From NCBI GenBank assembly GCA_007258455.2, contig VDFB02373365.1, forward strand, positions 220,318,552 to 220,382,551: a stretch of DNA of 64,000 bases, written 5' to 3'. The stretch is from Sequoia sempervirens (taxonomy: Eukaryota > Streptophyta > Pinopsida > Cupressales > Cupressaceae). Within the stretch, counting starts at the first letter, position 1. Every line of letters begins with the position of its first letter. The notes under the pieces were generated by a model. That model was not told where the DNA came from, ran no database searches, and saw nothing but the letters and a program-made list of their open reading frames with translations. The position numbers were made by a program, and so were the translations under genes. Shown one piece after another: positions 23,373 through 35,367 of the stretch.

Positions 23373-26300
23373 ATGGTTGTCAATTCTAGTTCAATAGGCC
23401 TAATGACAAATAGACAATCAAATATGATCAAGCATCACCTCTATGGAGGTATGATGATTGATTAGCTCAAAAAGATAGGGTTTTACTTTAATGTTGTAGT
23501 TACTATCAAATCAAGTTTAAGAGCTCGTATGAGTGAAAGCTCAATTATGTGCTATGACTAGCCAAGGATTTAAAGTTTGCCAATGGCAAAACATGAAAGG
23601 GTTACCAATGGATCAAATTATGGCATAAATTAGAGAACAAAAGGAAATTGATAATGTAAGTGAGATAGAAAATTATCTCATCCATTAGTAAAGGAATTCA
23701 CACAAGCCACCTAGAGGGGCTCCTCCAATAGTGGCTAGCCCACATCCTTTATTGCAAGCATTGTCTTTCCAAGAAGACAATTCCTTTCTCTTCCCACAAA
23801 ACTAACCCATTAGATAAAGCATTTCTAAATGAAGTGAGGGGCAATGTAGATGAACACATTATGTTGCAATTATGCCAATGGGTTTCCTTTCAACATAGTG
23901 AGATTCCAATATTGACAAGAAATGATGAAGGGAATCAATCAAACGCTCTCAAGTTAGGCCCTAGTAATGAGAAGGTGCACACCACCTCCTTGGCAAAAGA
24001 AAAAAAATGTAGAGACATCAGTGCAACCAACTAGGGGTTCATGAGTTGAAATAGAAGCGTCCAACATTTCTAATGAATGGAAAGATTGTTAAAATTGACT
24101 TTTATTTGATATCACTGTAGTATTCCCCTAAAGGAGCAATGTTTTCGAAGACAGTTGATTGTGAGAAGCAAGTGAAGGATGCAAACTTCATTTCCAAAAT
24201 CCTGATTTAGTCCATATAGGTAGTGGGTGCTAAAAATGTTATCCAAGTTTTAATGGACAACACTAAAAACTATAACGCAACAATTGATTTGGTTAAAAAA
24301 AGGCACACATTTTTTGGACACTATGTGCCATCCACTCCATCAACTTGATGATGCAAAAAATTAGCACACAAATAGAGTGGGTGGAAATACATAAAGAACT
24401 TGGACAACACTAAAAATTGCAATGCAACTTGGACAACTTGGTAATGCTTTGGTTGAGGAAAGGTATGCGCACTTTTTTGTCCCTCAACTAGTGATGTAGA
24501 AGATTGGCACATAGTTAGACTAGCTGAAAGAAATATATGCCAAGGGTGAGGAGGTCAAGATGTTTGTGACAAACTATTGTGTCACAAGGCACCTTCAAGA
24601 CATTCTCCACTTTTGAATTGTTGAAAGTAAGTCTATGCAATTTCAAAGTTTGTTTTAAATTTAACATTACATCAAGCTTGTGATAAAATTTTAATTATAA
24701 ATTTAAAAATTATATAACATATCTACATTTAAAAAATTTAATTTGTTATTTGGTACCCCGCATTAAGTTGTTAAGATAGAGCACCATTCATTAGCAGTCA
24801 ATGGAGTGTGTGGAGGCAAGAAAACTCATAAAGAGCACAAAAGGTTAAATTATTGATCCTAAGTGATGATTGGTAGGCTTGTGTGGATTATATCTTGAAT
24901 TTCACCAAGCATGTCACAAGTATGATCAAGTTTGTTGTCCAGATTGGCTATGCTTGAGAGACATATAAGATGCCTTGAGCATTGCGATGAAAAAAAATAA
25001 GGACCATAATAGCAAAGAAGAAGAAAGATCCTAGAGAAACATTTTTCCAAAGAGTGAAAAATCATCATTGACTTGTGTTGCATTGTCTCTCAAATTTACA
25101 ACACAAAGATACTTTTTGTCTAAGAGAATGGCACCATATGGAGACATTAAAGTTGTTGAAGAGTAAAAGGATGAATTTTGAAAAATCTTCTTAAATCCAA
25201 AAGTGAAGGATATTGTTAGGAATGAATTTGATAGGTTGATCTTGTCACAAAATCATGGTACTCACTATTTGAGACAAGTAAAAGGACTTTCATAACTAGT
25301 GGTACCTCCATGGACAAAGTTCTATGTATCTCCAGCCTCTTGCAAGCCAAATTCTATGACATGTACACATCTTAATTTTTTATCATTGTTGCTATTCTTT
25401 CACATTTTTAAGTTGTATTGGATTTGTCTTGCACTTCAACAAGTTGTAAGTTGTTCTTCAATTGAGCAAAATTGAACTACATACTCCTTTCTCCACTCAA
25501 TAAAACACAGCCAATTGGCTGCAAGAAAAGAAAAATCTTTGATCTATGTGTGTTCCAACTTGATCTTCATATCAAACCAAAGGCAAAAAGTCAACATTAA
25601 GCAGAGGGCATAAAATAACTAGAATATAACCCTCAGGTGTGCCAACTTGGATGCATCTATTTTAGAGCTTGCTAGAGTCACTTTCGATGATGACGAGGCT
25701 CCTTCACATGACGTAGTTAGTGTTAGTGCCACAACGATTGCTTGTGGTTCAAATGAAGTTGAGCCAAGTGATAACTCAGATGCTTTCCATGAACAGCAAG
25801 ATACATTTTTTTTATTGTACTTACTGTTTTGTAATAACATGAAATATACAACACAGCATTGAATTATCAATTATCTTTATCATCTAACAATGTGTTTTTA
25901 ATATTATGTTTTTTTAATAGATTATAGATATTTTAATATGTATAGTATTGATGAAACTAGTCATTTAGAGCCCATAGAAAAATATCACAATATCAACAAT
26001 ACCTAAACCCTTAACCCATTACCAATCACATACCCATACTGGCAACTTACGTTTTGTTTGTAGATTATGGTGGGAGATTGTTATTGGAACACCAAATTTT
26101 TAAAGGCTAGCCATCTATGTTTTATCCCACCCCTATAGCAATTCTAGATGTGAGGGCAACTAGGGCCCATTTGAGAGCATTCACACCATAAGAGAAACAT
26201 AGTTGACCCAAAAGCGCACCTAAATGACCTTGTCTTAATCCACAACAACCTTTAACTTCAAACCAAAAAGGTGTAGGTGGGAGTCTCATGATGTCATCTA

Positions 26301-26529
26301 CTTTCATTACATCCATCCATATCTAAATTGGATTGTTGAAGATGTGGATGTAATGTTCACTACTGAAGATCTCATTAAATTGGGGAAAGAAGCAACAACA
26401 GAAGAAGAATTGGAGAATTACATAATTGTAGAAATACTCACTCCTAATGATGATTCTGGTTTACCTTCTAGTTCAAGCTTAGATGGTAGTAGTACTACTA
26501 CTATGAGGGGAAGAAGTTGTAGATTATAG
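23373..26529 (+). pseudogene. hAT transposase remnant 2 (DUF659 type)
   Basis: The clearest part, 24121-24330, reads KGAMFSKTVDCEKQVKDANF, then VGAKNVIQVLMDNTKNYN, which is the DUF659 core of plant hAT transposases, with several stops. The stretch GTHYLRQVKGLS at about 25250-25300 and the C-terminal piece 26344-26529 (IKLGKEATTEEELENYI, then LPSSSSLDGS) also fit plant hAT-like proteins. Within the DUF659 part a segment is duplicated (about 24245-24385 and 24398-24535). Stops and frameshifts run throughout. A diverged copy with mostly the same defects lies at 32195-35367, so the gene died before the two copies separated. Confidence 0.7.
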
Positions 26530-27504
26530 TTGGCTGTTATACAATCATACAATATTTGAAGCTTAGATTTTGAACATTAGAGATCATCTATCATAATACT
26601 ATTTGAATTATGACAAGTTGATAAGAAAATTTGACTTATGTGTTTATTAGATTCATTCTTCATGCTCTCATGCATTAGTTTAAACTTATTTCATATAATT
26701 GATTATGTAGTTATTTTGCAGCCAATTTTTTACTGAGTCTTGAGACTGAATAAAAAAATTGGGCTGCCAAGTCTTTGCGAAGTTCAAATTTTCAAAAGTG
26801 TGTTTACAGACAATTCATCAATAACTATTTTGCTATGCTTTTTAAAAAACAACGATCTTTTGTATCATGGTAGAACAATTTCATATATAGTGGTAGACTT
26901 AGAACCTCCTAATCTATATCTACATAAAAGATGCTGCCAATACAGACAGCTTAGTATTTTGACTTGTGTCCTTCATAAAGATTGAATGATTTAATCTAAA
27001 ACCTTTCATACTTGTGCATGAAATCCCCTTGTACAAGAAGGATTACATGTTATAAATTGTTCAGAGAACATTTCGGACCAATAAACTCCCTCAGATAAGC
27101 AACTACCTGAATCATGAAAACAATAGAAATAAGCAGAGTTGCAGTGTACTCAACCTGCAGTCTTTGCGGAAATTAACAATTGACAGATACAAATGGAGAA
27201 TAACTCATTATATATTTTGTAGCTAAAATGTGTATAATCAATGTACCTGTCATTTGATCTACATCTATAGTTTGGTGGAGGAAAGTACCTAATAGTTAAG
27301 TGATGTCATATAATAGTACATGGACTTCTAAAGGATTTATTTATTTTTTAATATCTTACTTTATGTGACATCCAAAATTAAAATTAATAAATCAAATGAT
27401 AACACAGGCATCCCAAAAACACTTGATCTAATATATAAATTATGAACCTACCTTTTTCTTTGTATTTAAAATCGCCTATACCAAATGCTTTAAAAAAAGC
27501 CTTT

Positions 27505-27578
27505 CACTTAATATTAGTGCAAAAATGCAACTCATATTAGAGCAATAGTGCAGCTCATATTAGTGTAAAAGTGCAGCT
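27505..27578. repeat. Three-copy short tandem repeat, about 24-bp period
   Basis: The unit is approximately ATATTAGTGCAAAAATGCAGCTC, repeated three times with small changes. The counterpart in the right contig is at about 36320-36395. Confidence 0.7.
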
Positions 27579-28321
27579 CTGGCACATCCTATTAATAGTT
27601 CCATAAAAATTTGGTTAAGTAATTCCAAATGAGCACAGCAAACAAGCCAACATAGGGTGCCAAACTATTGGGACCTCTCCCACCATTGGAAAATGCAAAC
27701 ACCCAACAAACAGTTAAAATGAATAGCATATACAGTACCAGTGATCGAATTAACCTAAAATAAGAATTTTAAAATCTCAAAGATCTTTGCAAAGCATACC
27801 CCACTTACAAAGTAAGAGAAACCTATCTCATCCTAATCAGTGGAAAAGAACACTTTAGAATCTATCACCCAACATCATGTACTTTTTAGAATCCAAAGAA
27901 CAGAAGGGGACCGATGGCAGAGATTTCTACAACATAAACATTGTTAAAATGGGTGGAAAAGATTAAGTGGCTTCAAACAGTAATGGTTTTCAAAACTGAC
28001 ACAAGGCCTGCATCTTGCCACCCAGGGCCTTGCTTACATACAGACACTCATATTAACTATGTTAGGATACTGCATGTAAGCAAAAAAAAGAAAAGCGCAA
28101 AACCCTGCTTTCATGACCTTCATGATGAACTTGGAGATGTAAATCAGGCAACCCAGATCACACTAAAACCCCGTAAACCCCCATCTATTTCCCAAACACT
28201 TGAATGGCCCTACGTCCTCAACAAAACCATGAACTTGAGTCTGAAGTTGAAGCACAAAAACAACTGCGTGCATGCCTACAGAAACACACTTAAAACTAAA
28301 ACCTTTAGAAGAGTTAATTAC

Positions 28322-28602
28322 CAATGCTCAATGACAATGTTTTTGGACTTGCCAGCATCCTCTGAACCATTGCTCTCCACACCTACTTGACCTTTCACTT
28401 CTTCTCCAGCCTCTTGTCCATTAGAAACAGGCGCACTCCTTGCACTTCTCCTAGGCTTTTTAGCTGGGGGTTGTTCCTCTACATGATTTGAGGTGGATTT
28501 TTCCTCTTCCTTTGGCTCCTCGGGAACATCTTTCGAGTTGGGTTTCTTTTTGTTTGAAGGAGGCTTTGCGCTAGCAGAGACACCTCTCTTCCTGGGAGCC
28601 AT
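28322..28602 (-). CDS. Exon 1 of a plant Rdx/selenoprotein-H-like protein (left contig copy)
   Basis: The ATG at 28602 is in good plant context (TTCAATGGCT). It encodes 93 residues plus two bases: MAPRKRGVSASAKPPSNKKK at the start, an acidic E-rich middle, the basic patch KKPRRSAR that could serve as a nuclear signal, then KNIVIEH. Exon 1 ends TG before donor GTAATT, so the first cysteine of the C-X2-C motif is completed by exon 2 at 19640. Read without splicing, the frame stops after EHW. The basic, low-complexity N-terminus before the IVIEHC strand is typical of plant Rdx/SelH-like proteins. An identical copy is at 37135-37415 in the right contig. I regard this as one gene seen twice. Confidence 0.78.
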
Positions 28603-29032
28603 TGAAAGTTTTTCTAAGATTAAAATCTACTCAGCCTCCTCTCTTTTGTTCTACTTCACTGCTGAAACATGTTAATACCAAGGTTTTCCCTCCAAAATAT
28701 CCCCACTACCTAGAATCTTGTTTACCAGCACCTCCCACTTGATCGGTTTTTCGTTGGGCCACATCACAATTAACACTTTATTTTCATTCTCTTATTGTAC
28801 TTGATAATAAATGGGCATTTATTAAACCGCAATGCAGCCCATAACTTCTACGATATAGGACATCAACTAGGTATCCTTTCGTAGGGAAATAAAATTCGTA
28901 AATAGAAGGATAGTTTAATAATAATTATAATTAAAAAAAAATTGTAAATCACTTTAATGTTTAATATTTTAAATAAAATATAAAACATTTAGTGATAGGA
29001 TAGTATTTGTTTTTTATTGGATCAAAATCCTA

Positions 29033-29325
29033 ATTCTAATTCTACTATAATACGGACCATAATTATAACCCTAACACAAAATCCTAACTCTAATTTTAAT
29101 TCTAAAGCTAACCTTAAACCTAATTCTAAATTTAATCCTAACATTAAGACATTTTTTGAAGTGTGATTAAGGAGAGTATTGTTTACATTTTTATAACTAT
29201 AAATTTAATTTTTATTGTAACCTTAATTTGTAATCTAATTCAAACTCTAACCCTTATTTTAATTATTTTGTAACCCTATTTCTAACCCTGATTCTAAGCA
29301 CAACCCTAGTTCTAACCCTAACCAA
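29033..29325. repeat. Degenerate telomere-like CTAA/CCCTAA repeat tract
   Basis: Words such as ATAACCCTAAC, TCTAACCCTTATT and TTCTAACCCTAACC alternate with CTAATTCTAA variants over about 290 bp. The plant telomere unit is CCCTAAA. Here the units are short and heavily mutated, so this is an eroded interstitial repeat, not a telomere. An identical copy is at 37846-38138. Confidence 0.65.
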
Positions 29326-29879
29326 AATTATAATGATTATATAATTATAATTAAGCAAAGAAAATGATTTTAGAATTGCAAATGGTAAGGAATAGAATTA
29401 TGATTTAGTTAATAATTATTTAATTAGGATTATAATTAATTTTTTTGGTAAGTGTGATTTTTTGCTAGAGATTGTGAATTTCATTATCATACTTATTAAG
29501 CTAAAAAATTATGAAGATAGATAATATGCTTAGTAAGCTATATATATATAAGCTTAATTTAATCATGAATGCCTTTGTTTAGATGAATAGAAAGGATTTT
29601 GAAGAGCTCATATCCTTTAGAAGAGCAATGTCGAAAAGAGCTTCAATATGGTGAATTAGGTATTAGTAGCTTATTTTGTTGATTTTAGAGAGGGTACTCA
29701 GTACTGAGATACACATGGACATCATTTTGATTAAATCTTCAAGAAAGATATTAATCAACAATCAAAGTTGGAAAATTTGTCTTGGAATTTTCAATAATTT
29801 ATAATGTTGATGAGAGACTCCTCATATCGCATTTGTAAGTGGAGGATGTCAAAATCTTGGAATTTTAAATATAAAAATA

Positions 29880-30005
29880 AAATACAATACAAATGAATAT
29901 TTTATAACATAATTTATAGTATATAATATATTTATATTATATAATATATTAGATATTTATATTATATAATATATAATATAATAATATAATATAACATATA
30001 TTTTA
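29880..30005. repeat. AT-rich palindromic tract
   Basis: This is a run of TATATTATATAATATATTA-type words able to form several imperfect hairpins. An identical copy is at about 38693-38818. Confidence 0.7.
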
Positions 30006-30202
30006 TTTTCTAACTGACACAAAGATTTGGAGGGGTGGCTAACTTCTTACATTTTACTTGGGCCAAAAGAATATTGTTAATTTAAATATAATATTTAATC
30101 AAGGTTCGAGAATAATATTTAATTATACAGATCAATGGCACACAGTTAAAATATTGTCAGATGTACTTAGTTTAGAATGTTGTGTCATTGATCCAATTAG
30201 TT

Positions 30203-30264
30203 CCACATCTATTGAGTCAACTCTAGGATAGTTAGCCTGTGATGTAGTCACGACCTACAAGATC
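30203..30264 (-). pseudogene. Beta-tubulin pseudogene fragment (left contig copy)
   Basis: Identical to 39016-39077, shifted by 8,813 bp. The minus strand reads HRLTILELTQ, stop, MW, which matches the plant beta-tubulin segment ending ELTQQMW. It abuts ATATG and the 3' LTR of the Tat element. Confidence 0.6.
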
Positions 30265-30269
30265 ATATG

Positions 30270-32017
30270 TGTGATCCTTGATGTTTATCCTATTCTAAAG
30301 ATGCAAAACAACTATTATGCAATAAGGAAAAACACAAAAGACACATCAAAGATTAGCCCAAGGAATTGTTAACACAAAGAAAATAGATGAAATAATGCAA
30401 TTGCTTATACCTTCTCCATGTTGATGAATACTTTGGTTGGCCCTTAATGTTTAAGATCCTTGTGTGCTACTTGGATGGCTCGATGCAAGATTGGTAATAT
30501 GACTAGATGCAAGTGCAAATGGTTAAAATGGCTTGGCTAAATGAGTGAAAATACTTGTGAATTGAGTGCTCAAAATGACAGCATAAGGATACTAAAATGA
30601 CTAAGTCCAAATGCCTTAGAAAAGGGGGTATTTATAAAGAAAGAGAATTCAATGGTTGAGATTGAGCCACCAAGGTCAAGATGTAGGGCTATGGTGAGTT
30701 GAGGACTCACAAGCCCTCACATCTTGGCATGTGGAATGTGAGATGGCCTAGGATAAGATGATGTGGAAGTGAGGTGGAAGGGAGGTACATGATGTGGAGG
30801 AAGGACAAGTACCTTGGGGGTGAGAAGATTTCCTCAAAAAGGAACTTCTTGTCTCCAAGTGAAGATGAAAGTGACATTTGAGGAATTTTGGAATTCCTCA
30901 AAAATCTCCATGGGAAATGAGAAAGTGGTTGGAGAAATAAATGTGAATTAAAATCTAATTCTTGGGAGAATCTAGTGGATAAGAGAGGGTCTCCAGAAAG
31001 GTGGGAGTTTGTCACATGTGGATGAGGTGACAAGTCAAATGTTCTAGAAGTTGCATGGGGATAAGGTAAGTCTTGAAAGGATAAAATGTGAATTAAAAAT
31101 TCACATGGGGAGGAGAGAGACCTAGGATGAATAAGTGTGAATTAAAAATTCACATGGGAAAGAGGGTCAATGCTAAAAAAAGCAAATGAAAGGGTTGACT
31201 AAAAAGGGGTGCTAAATGTGGCTAATGACTTTGATTAAGGTTGTGCAAATACCTTATTAGGATAATTAATGAGAGATTAGAAGCAAGTGGAAAATGTAGG
31301 AGAATGTGACATTAATCCCGGATTAAGAGGATGCACATCTTAATCATGAATTAATTAAATTAATCCTGATTAGAAAGGGATTATGGAGGATGTGACAAGG
31401 ATAGAGAAAAATGAAGGATTTTAAATTGATTTTATTCAAAAAGGTTAAATGACTAAATTAAATAAATTGATGTATTTATTTAATTTAGAGAGGAAAAAGG
31501 TGAAAGGTAAAGCATTTAATTGTTAAATTAAATATTTTAAGGACTTTAGGAAGAAAATGTAATATTAGTTAAATAAATTAATATTGACAGAATGGACGAA
31601 TAAAGAGGTGAATTTGATTGTATGGGAGTGATCAAATTTAGATGTCTACATTTTGCCCCTCTTCGAAATATTGTTAGAGTAATAGTGTTTCGAAGAAAAA
31701 TAAAATGCAAAAGAGTAAGGAAGTGGTAGGACTTGATGCCTCAGCATGAAAGAGGTTGAATGAGCTACTCGAATAGAGGGAACTGGAGAGAGATGCCCCA
31801 ATGACTGTGCCGAAGGAAGGGGGAACAATGGTAGGGTATGCCCCCTCAAGAGGGCGATTGGGGAAATAAAAGGGGGGCTCAGACGAATTCTCAATAGAAA
31901 GAAATAGAAGGGACCATTAGATAGAGCTCGAAAAACTGAGCAACTTTGGTTTGTGAATGGAGTCAATCAAATGCACGGTTTGCAAATGGCGGCCCCGAAA
32001 AAGTAGGGAATTAGTTG
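30270..32017 (-). mobile_element. Truncated copy of the Tat element 3' LTR and adjacent interior (contig end)
   Basis: 30270-31650 is the same LTR as 39083-40463, preceded by the same ATATG. 31651-32017 continues with the PPT and interior exactly as in 40464-40830, then stops at the N gap. No pol or gag follows. The sequence was read as identical to the right-hand copy everywhere I compared it. It is best read as the right end of the left contig, overlapping the element on the other side of the gap, and not as a second insertion. Confidence 0.75.
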
Positions 32018-32117
32018 NNNNNNNNNNNNNNNNNNNNNNNNNNNNNNNNNNNNNNNNNNNNNNNNNNNNNNNNNNNNNNNNNNNNNNNNNNNNNNNNNNN
32101 NNNNNNNNNNNNNNNNN
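32018..32117. other. Assembly gap, 100 N
   Basis: Exactly 100 unknown bases, the conventional length for a scaffold join of unknown size. The sequences on either side are not contiguous: the left one breaks off inside the Tat element interior, and the right one starts inside the Rdx/SelH-like intron. Confidence 0.98.
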
Positions 32118-32194
32118 TTGTTTTTTTTCTAATAACATACTCTAGGATTATATTTTCATTTTTTTTATTTCCTTATAACATCAATCCATTCAAA

Positions 32195-35100
32195 ATGGTT
32201 GCCGATTCAAGTTCGATAGGCCTAGTGACAAATAGACAATCAAATATGATCAAGCATCACCCCTATGGAGATATGATGATTAATTAGCTCAAAAAGATAG
32301 GGTTTTGCTTTAATGTTGTAGTTCCTATCAAATCACGTTTAAGAGCTCGTATGAGTGAAAGCTCAATTATGTGCTATGACTAGCCAAGAATTTAAAGTTT
32401 GCCAAGGGCAAAAACATGAAAGGGTTGCCAATGGATCAAACTATGGCATAAATTAGAGAACAAAAGGAAATTGATAATGTAAGTGAGATAGAAAATTAAG
32501 ATCTCATCCATTAGTAAAGAAAGTCACTCAAGCCACCTAGAGGGGCTCCTCCAATAGTGGCTAGCCCACATCCTTTATTGCAAGCATTGTCTTTCCAAGA
32601 AGACAACTCATTTCTCTTCCCACAAAACTGACCCATTAGATAAAGCATTTCTAAATGAAGTGAGGGGCAATGTAGATGAACACATTACGTTGCAATTATG
32701 CCAACAGGTTTCCTTTCAACCTAGTGAGATCCCTATATTGACAAGAAATAATGATTGGAATCAATCAAACACTCTCGAGTTACATAGGCCCTAGTAATGA
32801 GAACATGCACACCACCTCCTTGGCAAAAGGAAAAAAAATGTAGACATCAATAGAACCAATTAGGGGTTCATGAGTTGAAATAGAAGCATCCAACATTTCT
32901 AATGAATGGAAAGATTGTAAAAAATGACTTTTATTTGATATCATTGTAGTTTTCCCCTAAAGGAGCAATGTTTTTGAAGACAATTAATTGTGAGAAGCAA
33001 GTGAAGGATGCAAACTTCATTTCCAAAATCCTCATTTAGTTCATAGAGATAGTGGGTGCTAAAAAATGTTATCCAAGTTATAATGGACATTAAAAATTGT
33101 AACACAACAATTGATTTAGTTGAAGAAAGGCACACACATTCTTTGGACATTGTGTGCCATCCACTCTATCAACTTGATGATGCAAAAAATTAGCACACAA
33201 ATAGAGTGGGTGGAAATACATACATAACTTGGACAACACTAAAAATTGCAATGCAACTTGGACAACTTGGTAATGCTTTGGATGAGGAAAGGTACACGCA
33301 CTTTTTTGTCCCTCAACTTAGTGATGTAGAAGATTGGCACATAGTTAGACTAGCTGAAAGAAATATATGCCAAGGGTGAGGAGGTCATGATGTTTGTGAC
33401 AAACTATTGTGTCACAAGGCACCTTCAAGACATTGTCCACTTTTGAATTGTTGAAGGTAAGTCTATGCAATTTCAATGTTTGTTTTAAATTTAACATTAC
33501 ATTAAGCTTGCGATAAAATTTTAAATATAAATTTAAAAATTATATAACGTATCTACTTTTAAAAAATTTAATTTTTTATTTTTTACACCACATTAAATTG
33601 TTAAGACTAGATTTTCATCAGACACAATCACTTTGAAATGACTTGTGAAGGTGTGGAAGGCATTGAGCACCATTCATTAGCAATCAAGGCAAGCCAACTC
33701 ATAAAGAGCACAAAAGATTAAATTATTGATCCTAAGTGATGATCGGTAGGCTTGTGTGGATTATATCTTGAATTTCACCAAGCATGTCACGAGTATGATC
33801 AAGTTTGTTGTACAGATTGGTTGTGCTTGGGAGAGATATAAGATGGCTTGAGCATTGCAATGAAAAACAATAAGGGCCATAATAGCAAAGAAGAAGAAAG
33901 ATCCTAGAGAAATTTTTTTCCAAAGAGTAAAAAATCATCATTGACTTGTGTTGAATTGTCTCCCAAATATTACAACACAAATCTAAGAGAATGGCACCAT
34001 ATGGAGACATTAAAGTTGTTGAAGAGTAAAAGGATGAATTTTGAAAAATCTTGTTAAATCCAAAAGTGAAGGATATTGTTAGGAATGAATTTGATAGGTT
34101 CATCTTGTCACAAAATCATGGTACTCACTATTTGAGGCAAGTAAAAGGACTTTCATAACTAGTGGTACCTCCATGGACAAAGTTCTATGTATCTCCAACC
34201 TCTTGCAAGCCAAATTCTATGACATGTACACATTTTAATGTTTTAACATTCTTCCTATTCTTTCACATTTTCAAGTTGTATTGGATTTGTCTCCCACTTC
34301 AAGTTGTAAGTTGTTCTTCAATTGAGCAAAATTAAACTACATACTCCTTTCCCCACTCAATAAAGCACAACTAATTGGCTGCAAGAAACGAAAAATCTTT
34401 GATCTATGTGTGTTCCAGCTTGCTCTTCGTATCACACCAAAAAGTCAACATTAAGCAAAGGGCATAAAATAAATAGAATATAACCCTTGAGTGTGCTAGC
34501 TTGGATGCATCTATTTTAGAGCTTGCTAGAGTCACTTTTAGATGATGAAGAGGCTCCTTCACATGACGTAGCTGGTGTTAGTGCCACAACGCTTGCTTGT
34601 GGTTCAAATGAAGTTTAGCCAATTGATAACTTAAATGCTTTCCATGAACAGCAAGATAAAAAATTTATTGTACTTACTATTTTGTAATAACATGAAATAT
34701 ACAATACAACATTGAATTATCAATTATCTTTATCATTAATAATGTGTTTTTAATATTATGTTTTTTTTAATAGATTATAGATATTTTAATATGCATAGTA
34801 TCAATGGGCCTAGACATTTAGAGCCCATAGAAAAAAATCCCATTACCAATCACATACCCAAACTGGCAACTTAGGTTTTATTTGTAGATTATGGTGGGAG
34901 ATTGTTATTGGAACACCAAATTTTCAAAGGCTGTGTTTTATCCCAGCCCTATAGCAATTCTAGATGTGAGGGTAACTGGGGCCCATTTGAGAGCATTCAC
35001 ACCATAAGAGAAACATGGCTGACCCAAAAGCACCTAAATGACCTTGTCTTCATCCAAAACAACCTTTAACTTCAAACCAAAAAGGTGTAGGTGAGAGTCT

Positions 35101-35367
35101 CATGATGTCATCTACTTTGATAACATCCATCCGTATCTAAATTGGATTGTTGAAGATGTGGATGTAATGTTCACTAATGAAGATCTCATTAAATTGGGGA
35201 AAGAAGCAACAACAAAAGTAGAATTGGAGAATTACATAATTGTAGAAATACTCACTCCTAATGATGATTCTGACTTACCTTCTAGTTCAAGCTTAGATGG
35301 TAGTGGTGCTAGTACTATGAGGGGAAGAAGCTGTAGATTGTCTGTTATACAATTATACAATATTTGA
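32195..35367 (+). pseudogene. hAT transposase remnant 2, right contig copy
   Basis: The diverged counterpart of 23373-26529, with mostly the same stops and the same internal duplication of the DUF659 segment. Its C-terminal frame (35158-35367) differs from the other copy at several residues, for example EDLIKLGKEATTKVELE against TEEELE. There is also a deletion near 34838 relative to the left copy. Confidence 0.68.

Larger units (their letters stand above)
19641..28321 (-). other. Intron 1 of the Rdx/SelH-like gene (8,681 bp)
   Basis: It is bounded by donor GTAATT (minus strand, beginning at 28321) and acceptor GTGCAG ending at 19641. It contains two degraded hAT transposase remnants in the opposite orientation, two pairs of local tandem duplications, and AT-rich sequence. 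An intron this long, filled by transposons, is common in conifer genes. The right-hand part is repeated at 32118-37134, next to the assembly gap. Confidence 0.72.
28603..30202. other. Upstream region of the Rdx/SelH-like gene
   Basis: The sequence is AT-rich with no open frame of note. It includes a degenerate telomere-like tract (29033-29325) and an AT-palindromic tract (29880-30005). The promoter of the minus-strand gene should lie in its left part. I could not single out a TATA box with confidence. Confidence 0.45.

Noticed and set aside
27941..28390. 149-codon plus-strand frame
   Set aside because: It is antisense to exon 1 and intron of the Rdx/SelH-like gene, has no recognisable domain, and is not conserved in the diverged right-hand copy.
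30270..31650. A solo LTR as an independent insertion
   Set aside because: It has the same flanking ATATG and the same host sequence as the right copy, and it continues into element interior to the gap. It is the same LTR at a contig end.
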